Source of the DNA: Halanaerobiales bacterium
GTDB lineage: Bacteria > Bacillota > Halanaerobiia > Halanaerobiales > Halanaerobiaceae
Reading direction: 5' to 3'
DNA: 64,000 nucleotides
NCBI GenBank assembly: GCA_016278485.1
Contig: JADQBT010000010.1
Span: 1 to 64,000 of the forward strand
The notes under the pieces: model-generated
The model's database searches: none
Told to the model about the DNA's origin: nothing
What the model saw: only the letters and a program-made list of their open reading frames with translations
Shown: in pieces, positions 1-8,707 of the stretch
Position numbering within the stretch: position 1 is the first letter of the stretch
Layout: each line of letters starts with the position of its first letter
Program-made: the position numbers and the translations under genes

Positions 1-44
1 TCTAACATGATTTTTTCTGCGTTTTGTTGTATAATATATTCCAT
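1..44 (-). CDS. partial unidentified gene, N-terminal 14 codons only
   Basis: An open frame begins with ATG at position 44 and runs off the left edge; the visible residues start MEYIIQQNAEKIML. A strong ribosome binding site (AAGGGGGAG, minus strand, 52-60) lies 7 bases upstream, which supports a real start. Too little is visible for a family call. The ribosome binding site lies inside a perfect 12-bp inverted repeat (see 45-106), an arrangement known from some transposase genes of the IS200/IS605 group, but the residues visible do not resemble TnpA. Confidence 0.5.
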   Translation of the reverse strand, partial: MEYIIQQNAEKIML

Positions 45-106
45 AAGAAGACTCCCCCTTTATGTTTTTGTGGTTAAAAACATTTTATCAAAATGGGAGT
101 CTTCTT
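45..106 (-). promoter_or_regulatory. hairpin sequestering a ribosome binding site
   Basis: Positions 45-56 and 95-106 form a perfect 12-bp inverted repeat (AAGAAGACTCCC and its complement). In a minus-strand transcript the downstream arm contains most of the Shine-Dalgarno sequence of the partial gene starting at 44, so folding would hide it. Either this represses translation or it is the end structure of a mobile element. Confidence 0.5.
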
Positions 107-179
107 TCTATTATTTTTTATAATCTCTCCAAAACTTATTTTACACTAACTTAGGCAATCGTTACCGATGTCTAAAAAT

Positions 180-206
180 AAAAAACCACCACAAAGGTGA
201 TTTTTT
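180..206 (-). terminator. terminator after the TumE-like gene
   Basis: Minus strand reads a stem of A-run plus TCACC against GGTGG plus T-run, with a 5-base loop and one U:G pair. It lies 24 bp downstream of the stop of the gene ending at 230. The A and T runs on both sides would allow it to work in either direction. Confidence 0.65.
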
Positions 207-229
207 ATTACTTATATATGTAATTACTA

Positions 230-679
230 TTATAAATTATTTTCTATTTCATCTTCTATTTCATTTAATATATCCTTTATTTTCACATCTTTATTACCTT
301 CTGTGAATTCTGAACCAATGTGTTTATGATGTGGAAAACTTTTGAGCCTTTTATATAACTTCTCTGGAGGACCACAATGATAAGCAATTTTCAATTTTTT
401 ATCCGAACCATGATAATTATATTTATAAAATGGCCTGTCCACATCTAAACAATCTAACTTAGTATTATAACTTAATTCAATATGTTCAATAAATTGTAGC
501 CATGACCCATCATAAAATTCAAGCTTACCCTGTACATCGCCTGCATATCCCTTATCAGTTTCCTCTGGCAAATCATCTATATTAAGAGTTGGATCTCCTA
601 CTTGGTAATTAGCTTTACTAATAGGTGCCACAACTTCAGAGAACACATAATTTGTAAACTCTTCTTTTACTTGTCGCAT
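230..679 (-). CDS. probable TumE-like toxin (DUF6516-type)
   Basis: 149 residues, no signal peptide or membrane segment. The central part (about 48-120) reads LEFYDGSWLQF, then a Y-x-Y-N-Y-H strand, then a CGPPEKLYKRLKSFPHHKH motif. That order of 'L-x-F-x-DGS', 'YxYxY' and 'FPHHKH' is what I know from the TumE-like toxin family. The gene lies 4 bp downstream of a small gene resembling the partner antitoxin, the expected order for such modules. The C-terminus is an acidic helical tail. Family assignment is by recognition of motifs, without a profile search; toxicity is inference. Confidence 0.55.
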   Translation of the reverse strand: MRQVKEEFTNYVFSEVVAPISKANYQVGDPTLNIDDLPEETDKGYAGDVQGKLEFYDGSWLQFIEHIELSYNTKLDCLDVDRPFYKYNYHGSDKKLKIAYHCGPPEKLYKRLKSFPHHKHIGSEFTEGNKDVKIKDILNEIEDEIENNL

Positions 680-683
680 ATAA

Positions 684-959
684 TCAACCTCTATTTATAA
701 AATTAATATTATCTGGTTTAATATCAGTATACTTTGAAAATGTGAGTATTTTACAATACCAATTATCAAAGTCATCATTATGATCTTCTATTTGACCTTT
801 ATTATATTTTAAATAAAAATCATTTGATCCCATATTATATTTTTCCTCAAATTCTCTAATATAATTTTCGGTGGAATTAATTATTTCATTTTTAGGTTTT
901 GTTTTAATCTGTTTTTTAAATTCTTCATATGAAATGTTTTTATTTATGATTATTTTCAT
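684..959 (-). CDS. probable antitoxin partner of the TumE-like protein
   Basis: 91 residues. After a short N-terminal strand there is a helix ending in EFEEKYNMGSNDFYLKYNKG and then a D/N-rich turn followed by DNWYCKILTF. The pattern 'F-E-x-K-Y-x-M-x-S-x-x-F-Y-x-x-Y-x-x-G' followed by 'W-x-x' is common in small antitoxins coded directly before TumE-like genes. It is co-transcribed with the flanking genes (15 bp after the upstream gene, 4 bp before the toxin). No DNA-binding helix-turn-helix is obvious. Function is inferred from context. Confidence 0.5.
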   Translation of the reverse strand: MKIIINKNISYEEFKKQIKTKPKNEIINSTENYIREFEEKYNMGSNDFYLKYNKGQIEDHNDDFDNWYCKILTFSKYTDIKPDNINFINRG

Positions 960-974
960 TTTAAAACTCTCCTT

Positions 975-1544
975 CTAGAGTTGTTCATATAATTCTTGTA
1001 AACTTTCAATTAATTCTCCTAAAGAAGTTTTATCTATTTCAAAAGCAAATTCATTACATTCATTCGATAAAGACTTTTTAGTAGTACACTTTATGAATGC
1101 AGACTTTATTTTATGACTATTAATTTCCTTATTTATAATTTGATCAGAATATATATCTAATTTATCAGAAAGACAGTTAAATTCAAATAATACTTTATTA
1201 ATTAATTCTTCATCTATTATTTCTTCTTTTAATAATTTTATTAATATATTATTATCAACAGAGTTTTCATCTGATAAACATAACTCTTTCTTTTGTATAT
1301 AATTCTTTAATAATTTCAGTAATATTGATGCTACATATTTAATCTTTATTTCTATTATATTATTTCTTTTTAGATATTGTTCTAAATTATTATGGTTAAC
1401 CCCTATACTTAAAGTTTTATATCCAACGTCTAAAATTAATATTTGACTATCAATTAATTTTTCTATGTGTAAGATAATATTTTTTACATCATCTTCATTC
1501 TCTAAAAATTTTTTTATAATTTCTTTATTATCATCTTTAACCAA
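975..1544 (-). CDS. unidentified gene heading the TumA/TumE-like operon
   Basis: 189 residues, lysine-, isoleucine- and asparagine-rich, cytoplasmic by appearance. The likely start is TTG at 1544, with GGGGTGAG five bases upstream. It is mostly helical, with a C-terminal part alternating strand and helix: a basic strand (HKIKSAFIKC), then NEFAFEIDKTSLGELIESLQELYEQL. I do not recognise the family. It is the first gene of a three-gene run with the antitoxin-like and toxin-like genes, so it may be a third component or an unrelated passenger. Confidence 0.6.
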   Translation of the reverse strand: MVKDDNKEIIKKFLENEDDVKNIILHIEKLIDSQILILDVGYKTLSIGVNHNNLEQYLKRNNIIEIKIKYVASILLKLLKNYIQKKELCLSDENSVDNNILIKLLKEEIIDEELINKVLFEFNCLSDKLDIYSDQIINKEINSHKIKSAFIKCTTKKSLSNECNEFAFEIDKTSLGELIESLQELYEQL

Positions 1545-1699
1545 AGTTACTCACCCCTTATTATTACACACTTTACATAATTCTAAACATATCTCATGTT
1601 AATATACTATTTTACTTCTATATGAAAATCAAAACTCCTTTAAATTCACTAACTTTTTTGTATAATATAGATGTTTAGATTCTGTACTTATTTATGGAA
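1545..1699. other. AT-rich intergenic stretch before the palindromes
   Basis: About 155 bp with no reading frame of note. It should carry the promoter of the minus-strand operon starting at 1544; a TAATAAT-like box lies close to that start, but I cannot fix a -35 element. The region from 1700 to 2010 is filled by two large palindromes described separately. Confidence 0.4.
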
Positions 1700-1790
1700 C
1701 AGTATTTGCTATAAAATTATATGGATTAAGACGTATTTTGTTTGAGCGAAGCGAGTTTAATACGTCCCATTAATTTTTTAGCAAATGCTT
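1700..1790. repeat. long imperfect palindrome, copy 1 (GAGCGAAGCGAG tip)
   Basis: Arms 1702-1725 and 1767-1788 pair imperfectly. Inside them GACGTATT (1730-1737) pairs exactly with AATACGTC (1759-1766), closing on a tip that contains GAGCGAAGCGAG. Weaker pairing may extend outward to about 1670 and 1830. The tip is shared with the second palindrome just downstream, with a compensated base change in the closing stem. Confidence 0.6.
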
Positions 1791-1826
1791 CATGAAGTAT
1801 TTTATGAAATATTATGAATTTAGAAT

Positions 1827-2008
1827 GATTCAAAATAATGTAGATAATTGAGCAGGAACTTTAATACTTAGCAGTATTTTATTAATAGAGTGAATGGAAA
1901 AGACGCATTCTGTCTGAGCAGAGCGAGTTAATGCGTCTAATGAACGAAACAATAAAATACGTAGTTAAGTATTTGTGACTAAGCAATTATCTGCATTATT
2001 TTGAAATC
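1827..2008. repeat. long imperfect palindrome, copy 2 (GAGCAGAGCGAG tip)
   Basis: The left arm 1827-1883 and right arm 1951-2008 match as inverted repeats over nearly 58 bases with a few mismatches and bulges. The inner stem AGACGCATT (1901-1909) / AATGCGTCT (1930-1938) is perfect and encloses a GAGCAGAGCGAG tip. Compared with copy 1 the inner stem has a T-A pair replaced by C-G, so pairing is kept while sequence changes. No coding frame is present. Confidence 0.7.
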
Positions 2009-2084
2009 ACATTTGACTAATTTTACCTAAATAATTAGTCAGCTTAAAGGATATATTAAGTAGTGTCGGAAGGAGGTGATATAT

Positions 2085-2408
2085 TTGACAGTAGGAAGTA
2101 AACTGCATAAAACACTTGCTTCTTTGCGTAGTGCAAAAGCTGATATGGAAACATTTGCAATGGAAACAAAAGATCAGAATGCACAGCAATTATTTTCTAG
2201 TACAGCTAAACAACTAGAAAACGCAGTAAACAGTATTTCCCAACGCACTAATTCAATAGAACAACAGGAACCACAGTATAAAGAAAAACAAAATCTGCAA
2301 GGTCAAAGTACAATGCAATCTAGTACTAACCTACAAAATAGTACAATGGGTAATGCAGGAGCAAGAAATGCACAGGGTACTAAAGGAAAAAATAAGAAAC
2401 GCAAGTAA
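2085..2408 (+). CDS. DUF1657-family protein
   Basis: 107 residues. The start is TTG at 2085, eight bases after an AGGAGG (2071-2076). Residues 1-70 follow the DUF1657 pattern: MTVGSKLHKTLASLRSAKAD, then FAMETKDQNAQQLF and a heptad-like helix ending EEPQYK, where the family usually ends in EEPQY(K/Q). The tail is rich in Q, S, N and finally K/R and looks disordered. Family members in Bacilli and Clostridia often sit with spoVA-type sporulation genes; here the neighbours are not sporulation genes. Function is unknown. Confidence 0.8.
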   Translation: MTVGSKLHKTLASLRSAKADMETFAMETKDQNAQQLFSSTAKQLENAVNSISQRTNSIEQQEPQYKEKQNLQGQSTMQSSTNLQNSTMGNAGARNAQGTKGKNKKRK

Positions 2409-2463
2409 AACCGCACTAATTAGTTAATTATTAAAAATTTGAGGACTCAATCCCCTCAATAGG

Positions 2464-2497
2464 AAAGATCCCTGCCACCAGACAGGGATCTTTTTTA
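2464..2497 (+). terminator. strong terminator after the DUF1657 gene
   Basis: AAGATCCCTG pairs with CAGGGATCTT around an 8-base loop, followed by a run of T, about 55 bp after the stop codon at 2408. Confidence 0.85.
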
Positions 2498-2534
2498 AAA
2501 ATAAATTAATTATTAAAAAGAAAACTTAATGAAT

Positions 2535-3806
2535 TTAAAATTCGAGGGTAGTTGAAATACCACCAGTAACACTCTGACTGCTATCAAATAAAGCACCTAT
2601 GTCAGCTATACCCATATCAATTTTGAAATTTTTAAAATAAATTCCCATACCGGTTGCAAGTGAAACATCTTCTCTTAAAGAAGAATAATTAAGTCCCATT
2701 CTCAACGGGAACCGCTTGCTCCAACTAGCCTCAGCACCTAAAGAAACTTGATTTTCAGTCTCGCCATTATCATAATTTGTATTGGCATAGTCAGCAAAGA
2801 AAGTAACATCTTCATTATAATCCATACTTCCACCTAAACGAATAATACGAGGTAGTTGCCAAGTAATTTCTTGATTATAATCTGTTTTAGATGTATCTAC
2901 TTCATCTATTTCAGCACCTGTTGTAGCTGATGGAGCACCTTTAATTTGAAAACTTGTTCCTTCCTTATAACCACTATCTGCTTTTATTTCACCAATATTC
3001 ATCACACTAAAACCAAAACTATACTTATTTTCCATTTTGACATGCATGCCGAGGTCAAAACTAGAACCCTTGGCATTGCCATCATCTGTTTGATAGGCAA
3101 ATATTTGCGGATCATTTTCTAATGTATATGTTACCTTAGATGAACTTGCAGAATTATATACAGCTGATACTTTTCCTTGCCCAGCAAACTTATATACGTC
3201 TCCCTCCAAATAATGATAGGTAGTTCCAAAATAGATAGCATCTATTTTATTTTTTCTATCTTTATTAATCAATTCAATTCTATCATCTGATATTGCAGTA
3301 GCATAACTAAGAGAAATATCAGTTGCCACACTGGCACCACCATTAGTACCTGTAAGTGGAATTTCAACACTTTCACCAGATAATAATTTAACTTGATTAT
3401 CTCCAGTAATAAGTTCAATTAAATCACTATTAGTTCTCATCATACCTTCTGCCCGTCCATTTATACCAATTGCAAAATTTTTAAAGTATAATTGGTTACC
3501 AAGCATGGTGCGACCACCTAAAATTAAGTCTTCACTAGAAAGTTTACTCTCTATCTCATCTTCAGTAAACTCACTATTATTAAAGATATTGTTCCAGATT
3601 GTTCCACCAAAGTTACCCTTATATGACCAGGTATTATCTCTGAGGCCGATCAAAGCCGGATTAGAATAATATGCTTCTTCTCCTTCTAAAGCTACAAAAT
3701 TATCTCCCAGGCCAATTGCTCTTGCATCCAGAGCAGCCTGTGCACCAATAGAACCTACGATTAAGATTGTTAAAATTAATAATGCTAATAAAACATTTTT
3801 TTGCAT
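2535..3806 (-). CDS. TraF-like outer-membrane beta-barrel protein
   Basis: 423 residues. A signal peptide of about 24 residues ends AQA, with mature start ALDARAIGLGDNFVALEG, then EAYYSNPALIGL. This 'ARAxGLGxxFVAxxxxxxAxYxNPA' opening is typical of the plasmid-TraF-like / PorV-FadL-like outer-membrane barrel group. The rest is alternating strands ending in a terminal phenylalanine (TLEF), as in barrels recognised by BamA. It stands alone, followed by the convergent terminator of the DUF1657 gene. Substrate or function is not predictable; an outer-membrane barrel is a fairly safe call. Confidence 0.7.
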   Translation of the reverse strand: MQKNVLLALLILTILIVGSIGAQAALDARAIGLGDNFVALEGEEAYYSNPALIGLRDNTWSYKGNFGGTIWNNIFNNSEFTEDEIESKLSSEDLILGGRTMLGNQLYFKNFAIGINGRAEGMMRTNSDLIELITGDNQVKLLSGESVEIPLTGTNGGASVATDISLSYATAISDDRIELINKDRKNKIDAIYFGTTYHYLEGDVYKFAGQGKVSAVYNSASSSKVTYTLENDPQIFAYQTDDGNAKGSSFDLGMHVKMENKYSFGFSVMNIGEIKADSGYKEGTSFQIKGAPSATTGAEIDEVDTSKTDYNQEITWQLPRIIRLGGSMDYNEDVTFFADYANTNYDNGETENQVSLGAEASWSKRFPLRMGLNYSSLREDVSLATGMGIYFKNFKIDMGIADIGALFDSSQSVTGGISTTLEF

Positions 3807-3899
3807 TTAAATTCCCCCAAAATATATGATATAAATTAACAGTTCAACAAAAAATGATAATTTCCTTTTATTAACACAAAATTTTTTACATAAAAGAAA

Positions 3900-3938
3900 A
3901 AAAGACGGCTCCCTAACTTGTGGGAAACCGTCTTCTTC
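3900..3938 (-). terminator. terminator after the SLH nucleotidase gene
   Basis: Minus strand AAGACGGTTTCCC pairs with GGGAGCCGTCTT (one unpaired stretch) around an 8-base loop and runs into a T-tract. It lies 64 bp downstream of the gene ending at 4002. Confidence 0.85.
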
Positions 3939-4001
3939 CCTGCCAACACCAACAGGGTCACTATGACTCACTGCTTATAGTATTAACAAGTTATATCTTT
4001 T

Positions 4002-7000
4002 TTATGCAGCAAACTTAATATTAATTGCAGCTTGTTTGCTAACATCAATTGCTCGACCGGCAGCTTCTGGATCAACCTGTTCATGCTGACGGAGATATTC
4101 GATAACTGAATCTCTAACTTTCTTATAGGTATTAGTGAATTCAACTTCTGTAAAGGTACTGAATCCATCGCCACCTTCAGCCAGGAAGTTATTAGTAGCA
4201 ACCTTATAAGTTTTATCCATAACTAGAGGAGTACCATCAGCTAACATAACTTCTACTACTCTCTCATATGCAGGCTTGGTAGAATCATATTTAACTATCA
4301 GGCCTGACATCTGCATCATGCCTTTTTCGAATGTAAAGCTCTGTTCTAGAATATCTACAATCTGACTACCTGTCATTTCACCAGTTACAATTGTGTTGCC
4401 AAAAGGTAGTAGTTCATATATATGGCCAACATTTACTTCGCCAGCCTGGATATCAATTCTTAAGCCACCAGGATTCTGGAAGGCAATATCTGCATTAGCA
4501 TCATTGCGCATACCATCAGTAGCAATAGCACCTATTTTAGAAATCTGATCATAGTTTCGCTTGAGAGGTTCATCAATCTCAATCAATACTTCTGACATAA
4601 TAGGCTCTAATTCTTTCTGATATTTAGCAACTAGTTTAGCCACATAAGGATCAGCTTCAATATCAATTACGCTTTTACGGACTGGATGAGCCATTGGTAC
4701 TGTCTTATATACTTCACCAGTATTTTTATTAATAAAGTATCTTAAGTTACCAAGCTCACGTCCATGTTTATATGCTTCTACAATTGGGTTGCCATTAACT
4801 ACAGCTGTTACAGTATGATGACTATGGCCACCAACTATACCATCAACACCAACTTCTTTAGCAACCTTTACTAATTCACCACTTAGTTCTCCAGTTTCAT
4901 AATCTTCACTACCAGGTAAGTGACCAACTACGATTACCAGGTCAGCACCCTGTTTTCTTAGTTCAAATGTCCATTTACGAATTGCTTCTACTGGACTACC
5001 GAACTCAAGATGAGCTACATTTGAAGGCATAGTAGTACCAATTGTATCTGGAGTTGAAATACCAATCAAACCAATCTTAACACCATTAGCTGGGATTAAT
5101 CTGGTTGGTTGGGCCCAGTCAACTAATTCGCCAGTCTCTTTATCAAAGATATTAGCAGCTAAGAGTGGGAAATATGTCTGAGAATTAATTTCTTTTAAGG
5201 TATCAATACCCCAGTCAAACTCATGGTTACCCACAGCTTGAGCTACATATTTAGCGTGATTCATAAATTCAATAACAGGTTTAGCTTGATTTAAACTTGA
5301 GATTGGTGTACCTTGATAAGCATCACCAGCATCTACCAGAATAGTACCGGCAGCATTTGCATCTCGATAATGGTTGATTGCTCCCGTTAGTTTAGCTGCA
5401 CCTGCTTCATAACCAGCTTCCAATTTACCATGGAAGTCATTAGTTGTTAGAACGTCGATCTGTTTGTAGTCATTATTAGCTTTATAGAGCATTGACACAA
5501 AACCGCTCATTGTCATAACGTCATCTAGATCTCCACTAATAAGACCCATTTCTGCAGCTTGCTCTACCTTATTTTCAACGCCAGCGAGTCGCATAGCATC
5601 GATTAACATTACTGCAGCTTCTCGACGAGTTACATCTTCGTTAGGCATAAATTTACCGCCATTTTCTGTAACTAAACCAGCCATTAAGGCAGCTTCAGCA
5701 TATGGTAGAAACTCTGCTTCAACATCTGTAAAAGTAGGTTCTTCTACTTTTTCTGGAACATCATAATTAAACATTCTAATTAAAGCCTTAGTTAACTTAG
5801 CTCTAGAAACATTTTCTCTCATATTGATGCTTTCACCATTCCAAGAGCGGTTCACAGATGGAATTTCTAAAATATCATTATTAACAAGTGAAATAGCTTC
5901 TTCTCTTGCCCAATGACCTAGATCTGCACCAATAAGTTCCCAGTTATTATCAACTACTGGTTTAATTGTTCCTTTATTATCTATATACTCAATAATTAAC
6001 TCTCTAATACCTTCTTCTGATTTATAATAAGGATCATTACTAAAGATACCATCAGCATGCATACCACTGTAACGATAATTATTAACTGCTAGCTTGAATG
6101 TCTGATCATCTTTAACTGGCTTACCATTATAAGTAAGATCAGTTATTCTATTACCAGCAGGCTTAGAAATATCTATCTTATATTCTACACCTGTGAACAT
6201 ATCATAGTTATAACCGCGGATATCTGGGTTAAAACTAACTGTGATATCACCAGGTTGATAAGTATTGAAATAAGCAGCAGTCCATTCCATATATTCTTTC
6301 AGCTCAGCACCTGTAACTTCAACTGCATAAAGTGTGTTACTATATTTATAGATGCGTGCTGCATCTTTAATAGAAACAGGCCCTTTATTAATAGTTGAAT
6401 CTGACACAAAGAGTGCTGCAGAAGAAATATCTGCATCAGAATATTCAAGCTGGACTCTATTGATTAAATCAACAAGAGCAGTATCCTGAACTTGAGCTGC
6501 AGGAATACCTTCTACTTCGTCTTCAGGAGTAAAATCACCAGTAGCATAACCAATTGGAGTATTTACATACTCAACAACTGTTTCATGATAAGATTTTGCT
6601 ACTTCCAGGACGCCTGGGTCAGCTGCATAATCTTCAGTACTTAGATGAGTACCTTCAGCTGCAGTCACTTCCCATTCTCCTGCATTTTCTTCAAGAGTTA
6701 GATCAATTCTGGAAACTTCTTCACCAGCATCAGAGGAAGCCATGACTAGAACACCATTAACTGTTTCTTTGACTGTTTCATGATCATGACCTGTGATCAT
6801 AACATCAATTTGCGGATTGTTCTGAGCAACCTTACGTGCTCTGTCTCCACCTGACTCATCATAGCGGCCATCTAAACCAGCATGGACAATTGCTATAATA
6901 ATATCAGCTTTTTCTTCTAGCTCAGGTAAATATTTTTGAGCTGCTTTATCCATATCTTGGAATTCAAGTGCATCAACTTTGTCGCCATCCCAGATAGGAA

Positions 7001-7532
7001 TATTTGGGGTAGTCAGACCTAAAATACCCACTTTTACACCATCAACTTCAGTGATAGTATAAGGTTTCATGTAAAGTTCTCCAGTATCTTTTCTAACAAT
7101 ATTTGCAGAAAGAATTGGGAACTCTGCATCTTTTAGAATCCTTTGTTGTGTCTCCAGACCAAAGTTAAACTCATGATTACCAAGAGTCATCGCTTCATAG
7201 CCCATATAGTTCATTACTGCCATTAATGGATGAACCACATCAGTTTTGTCTTTATAAAGACCTGTCAGCGTATTACCCTGGATTGTGTCACCTGCATCTA
7301 CCAAAATTACATTAGGATTTTCTGCCTTGACAGAATTGACAACTTCATTTACTTTAGCCAAACCAATATCATCATGTTCTCCAATTTTGTAAGACCATGG
7401 ATAAATCGCTCCGTGAATGTCACTAGTTCCAATAACAGTAATCTGTTTGGCAAAAGCAACTACCCCAAACACCATCAGAAGTGTTAGTGCTAATACCATT
7501 GTCATCATTAACTTTTTTCTGTTAATTATCAA
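4002..7532 (-). CDS. two-headed SLH 5'-nucleotidase / cyclic phosphodiesterase, surface-attached
   Basis: About 1176 residues, exported (signal peptide ending VAFA). First metallophosphatase head: TSDIHGAIYPW, GDTIQGN, GNHEFNFG, GHDHE, followed by a 5'-nucleotidase C-terminal domain. Then come three SLH-like modules (about 545-690). A second head follows: TNDFHGKLEAG, GDAYQGTP, GNHEFDWG, GGHSHHTV, with its own C-terminal domain (FLAEGGDGFSTF). It probably releases phosphate and nucleosides from extracellular nucleotides. YfkN-type enzymes also carry two heads, but an anchor between the heads is unusual. TTG at 7532 is preferred as start because GGGGAGG lies seven bases upstream; the ATG at 7538 would be only one base from it. 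A sigma-H-type promoter lies at 7653-7678. Confidence 0.85.
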   Translation of the reverse strand: MIINRKKLMMTMVLALTLLMVFGVVAFAKQITVIGTSDIHGAIYPWSYKIGEHDDIGLAKVNEVVNSVKAENPNVILVDAGDTIQGNTLTGLYKDKTDVVHPLMAVMNYMGYEAMTLGNHEFNFGLETQQRILKDAEFPILSANIVRKDTGELYMKPYTITEVDGVKVGILGLTTPNIPIWDGDKVDALEFQDMDKAAQKYLPELEEKADIIIAIVHAGLDGRYDESGGDRARKVAQNNPQIDVMITGHDHETVKETVNGVLVMASSDAGEEVSRIDLTLEENAGEWEVTAAEGTHLSTEDYAADPGVLEVAKSYHETVVEYVNTPIGYATGDFTPEDEVEGIPAAQVQDTALVDLINRVQLEYSDADISSAALFVSDSTINKGPVSIKDAARIYKYSNTLYAVEVTGAELKEYMEWTAAYFNTYQPGDITVSFNPDIRGYNYDMFTGVEYKIDISKPAGNRITDLTYNGKPVKDDQTFKLAVNNYRYSGMHADGIFSNDPYYKSEEGIRELIIEYIDNKGTIKPVVDNNWELIGADLGHWAREEAISLVNNDILEIPSVNRSWNGESINMRENVSRAKLTKALIRMFNYDVPEKVEEPTFTDVEAEFLPYAEAALMAGLVTENGGKFMPNEDVTRREAAVMLIDAMRLAGVENKVEQAAEMGLISGDLDDVMTMSGFVSMLYKANNDYKQIDVLTTNDFHGKLEAGYEAGAAKLTGAINHYRDANAAGTILVDAGDAYQGTPISSLNQAKPVIEFMNHAKYVAQAVGNHEFDWGIDTLKEINSQTYFPLLAANIFDKETGELVDWAQPTRLIPANGVKIGLIGISTPDTIGTTMPSNVAHLEFGSPVEAIRKWTFELRKQGADLVIVVGHLPGSEDYETGELSGELVKVAKEVGVDGIVGGHSHHTVTAVVNGNPIVEAYKHGRELGNLRYFINKNTGEVYKTVPMAHPVRKSVIDIEADPYVAKLVAKYQKELEPIMSEVLIEIDEPLKRNYDQISKIGAIATDGMRNDANADIAFQNPGGLRIDIQAGEVNVGHIYELLPFGNTIVTGEMTGSQIVDILEQSFTFEKGMMQMSGLIVKYDSTKPAYERVVEVMLADGTPLVMDKTYKVATNNFLAEGGDGFSTFTEVEFTNTYKKVRDSVIEYLRQHEQVDPEAAGRAIDVSKQAAINIKFAA

Positions 7533-7652
7533 TCTCATTCCTCCCCAAAATTTTTAGTTGTTAGACGTCACATGTCTAGCAGACTCCGACAAAAAATATG
7601 ACAATATCTAGTTGCTAAATTATCTAAATATTGTCAGTCGTTCTAATTATTA

Positions 7653-7678
7653 TATTCTTTATTCAGTTAAAAACTCCT
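7653..7678 (-). promoter_or_regulatory. sigma-H-type promoter of the SLH nucleotidase
   Basis: Minus strand reads AGGAGTTT, 13 bases, then GAATATA. This fits the Bacillus sigma-H pattern (AGGAWWW, 11-12 bases, RNNGAAT) with exact spacing. The same motif and spacing lie before the SLH porin at 26049-26074. An inverted repeat (TGACAATAT / ATATTGTCA) lies in the leader between promoter and gene. Confidence 0.6.
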
Positions 7679-7777
7679 GCAGGAAAAAAATAAATATTTG
7701 GAAAATTTTTATACACTTTCTCTTATTTTTATTAATCATCATTATGCTAAGATAACTCTCTATTTTATCTCTTCATT

Positions 7778-8659
7778 TTAGCAATCTTTATCTAAATCAG
7801 CCACAATCTCATGCAAATATTGAGCAAATGGCCCACTTAACTCGTTTTTAGCCAGAGCAAATTCTACAGTTGCCTTTAAAAAGCCCAATTTATTACCTAC
7901 ATCATAACGTTTTCCTGCAAAATTATAGGCATAAATCTGTCTTTTATCATTAAGTGTCTTTAAAGCATCTGTCAACTGAATCTCTCCGCCTCGGCCAGGT
8001 GGTGTATTCTCTATAATTTCAAAAATATCAGGTGTAATTATATAACGGCCTAAAATAGCCAGATTAGAAGGAGCTTCCTCCACAGAAGGCTTTTCAATTA
8101 AGTTCTTTACTTTGTAAATATCGCCCTCTTTATTTGCATAATCTACAATACCATATTTACTAGTATCTTTTTTAGGTACTAACTGACAACCAAGCACAGG
8201 TGTTTCTTTTTCGGCATAGACATCCATCAACTGCTTGATGACTGGTTTTTCAGATCTAACCACATCATCACCCAGTAATACAGCAAAAGGTTCATTGCCA
8301 ATAAAGGTTTTAGCACAATAGATTGCATGTCCTAATCCTTTTGCTTCTTTTTGCCGCACATAATGAACATCTATCAGATTAGATATATCCTGCACAATTT
8401 CTAAGAGTTCATCTTTACCTTTTTCTTTTAAAGCCATCTCTAATTCAATTGATTTATCAAAATGATCTTCAATACTACGCTTGTTCTTACCTGTTATTAT
8501 TAATAAGTCTTCTATCCCAGCTGCAATTGCCTCTTCCACGATATATTGAATAGTTGGCTTATCCACAATCGGTAGCATCTCTTTTGGTTGTGCTTTAGTG
8601 GCAGGTAAAAATCTTGTTCCTAGCCCTGCTGCCGGAATGATCGCTTTTCTAATCTTCAT
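7778..8659 (-). CDS. galU: UTP-glucose-1-phosphate uridylyltransferase
   Basis: 293 residues, usual length. It makes UDP-glucose from UTP and glucose-1-phosphate for polysaccharide and glycolipid synthesis. The nucleotide-binding start [26 protein letters not shown] is typical, with the [12 protein letters not shown] and [13 protein letters not shown] motifs of GalU further on. It is co-directional with and downstream of the phosphoglucomutase gene, which supplies its substrate; a terminator-like hairpin separates the two, so expression may be graded. The ribosome binding site (GGAGGG) precedes the ATG at 8659. Confidence 0.95.
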   Translation of the reverse strand: MKIRKAIIPAAGLGTRFLPATKAQPKEMLPIVDKPTIQYIVEEAIAAGIEDLLIITGKNKRSIEDHFDKSIELEMALKEKGKDELLEIVQDISNLIDVHYVRQKEAKGLGHAIYCAKTFIGNEPFAVLLGDDVVRSEKPVIKQLMDVYAEKETPVLGCQLVPKKDTSKYGIVDYANKEGDIYKVKNLIEKPSVEEAPSNLAILGRYIITPDIFEIIENTPPGRGGEIQLTDALKTLNDKRQIYAYNFAGKRYDVGNKLGFLKATVEFALAKNELSGPFAQYLHEIVADLDKDC

Positions 8660-8707
8660 TTTATCCCTCCATAATTTAAATTCATTAGCAAAATTAAAAG
8701 CTAGAAG

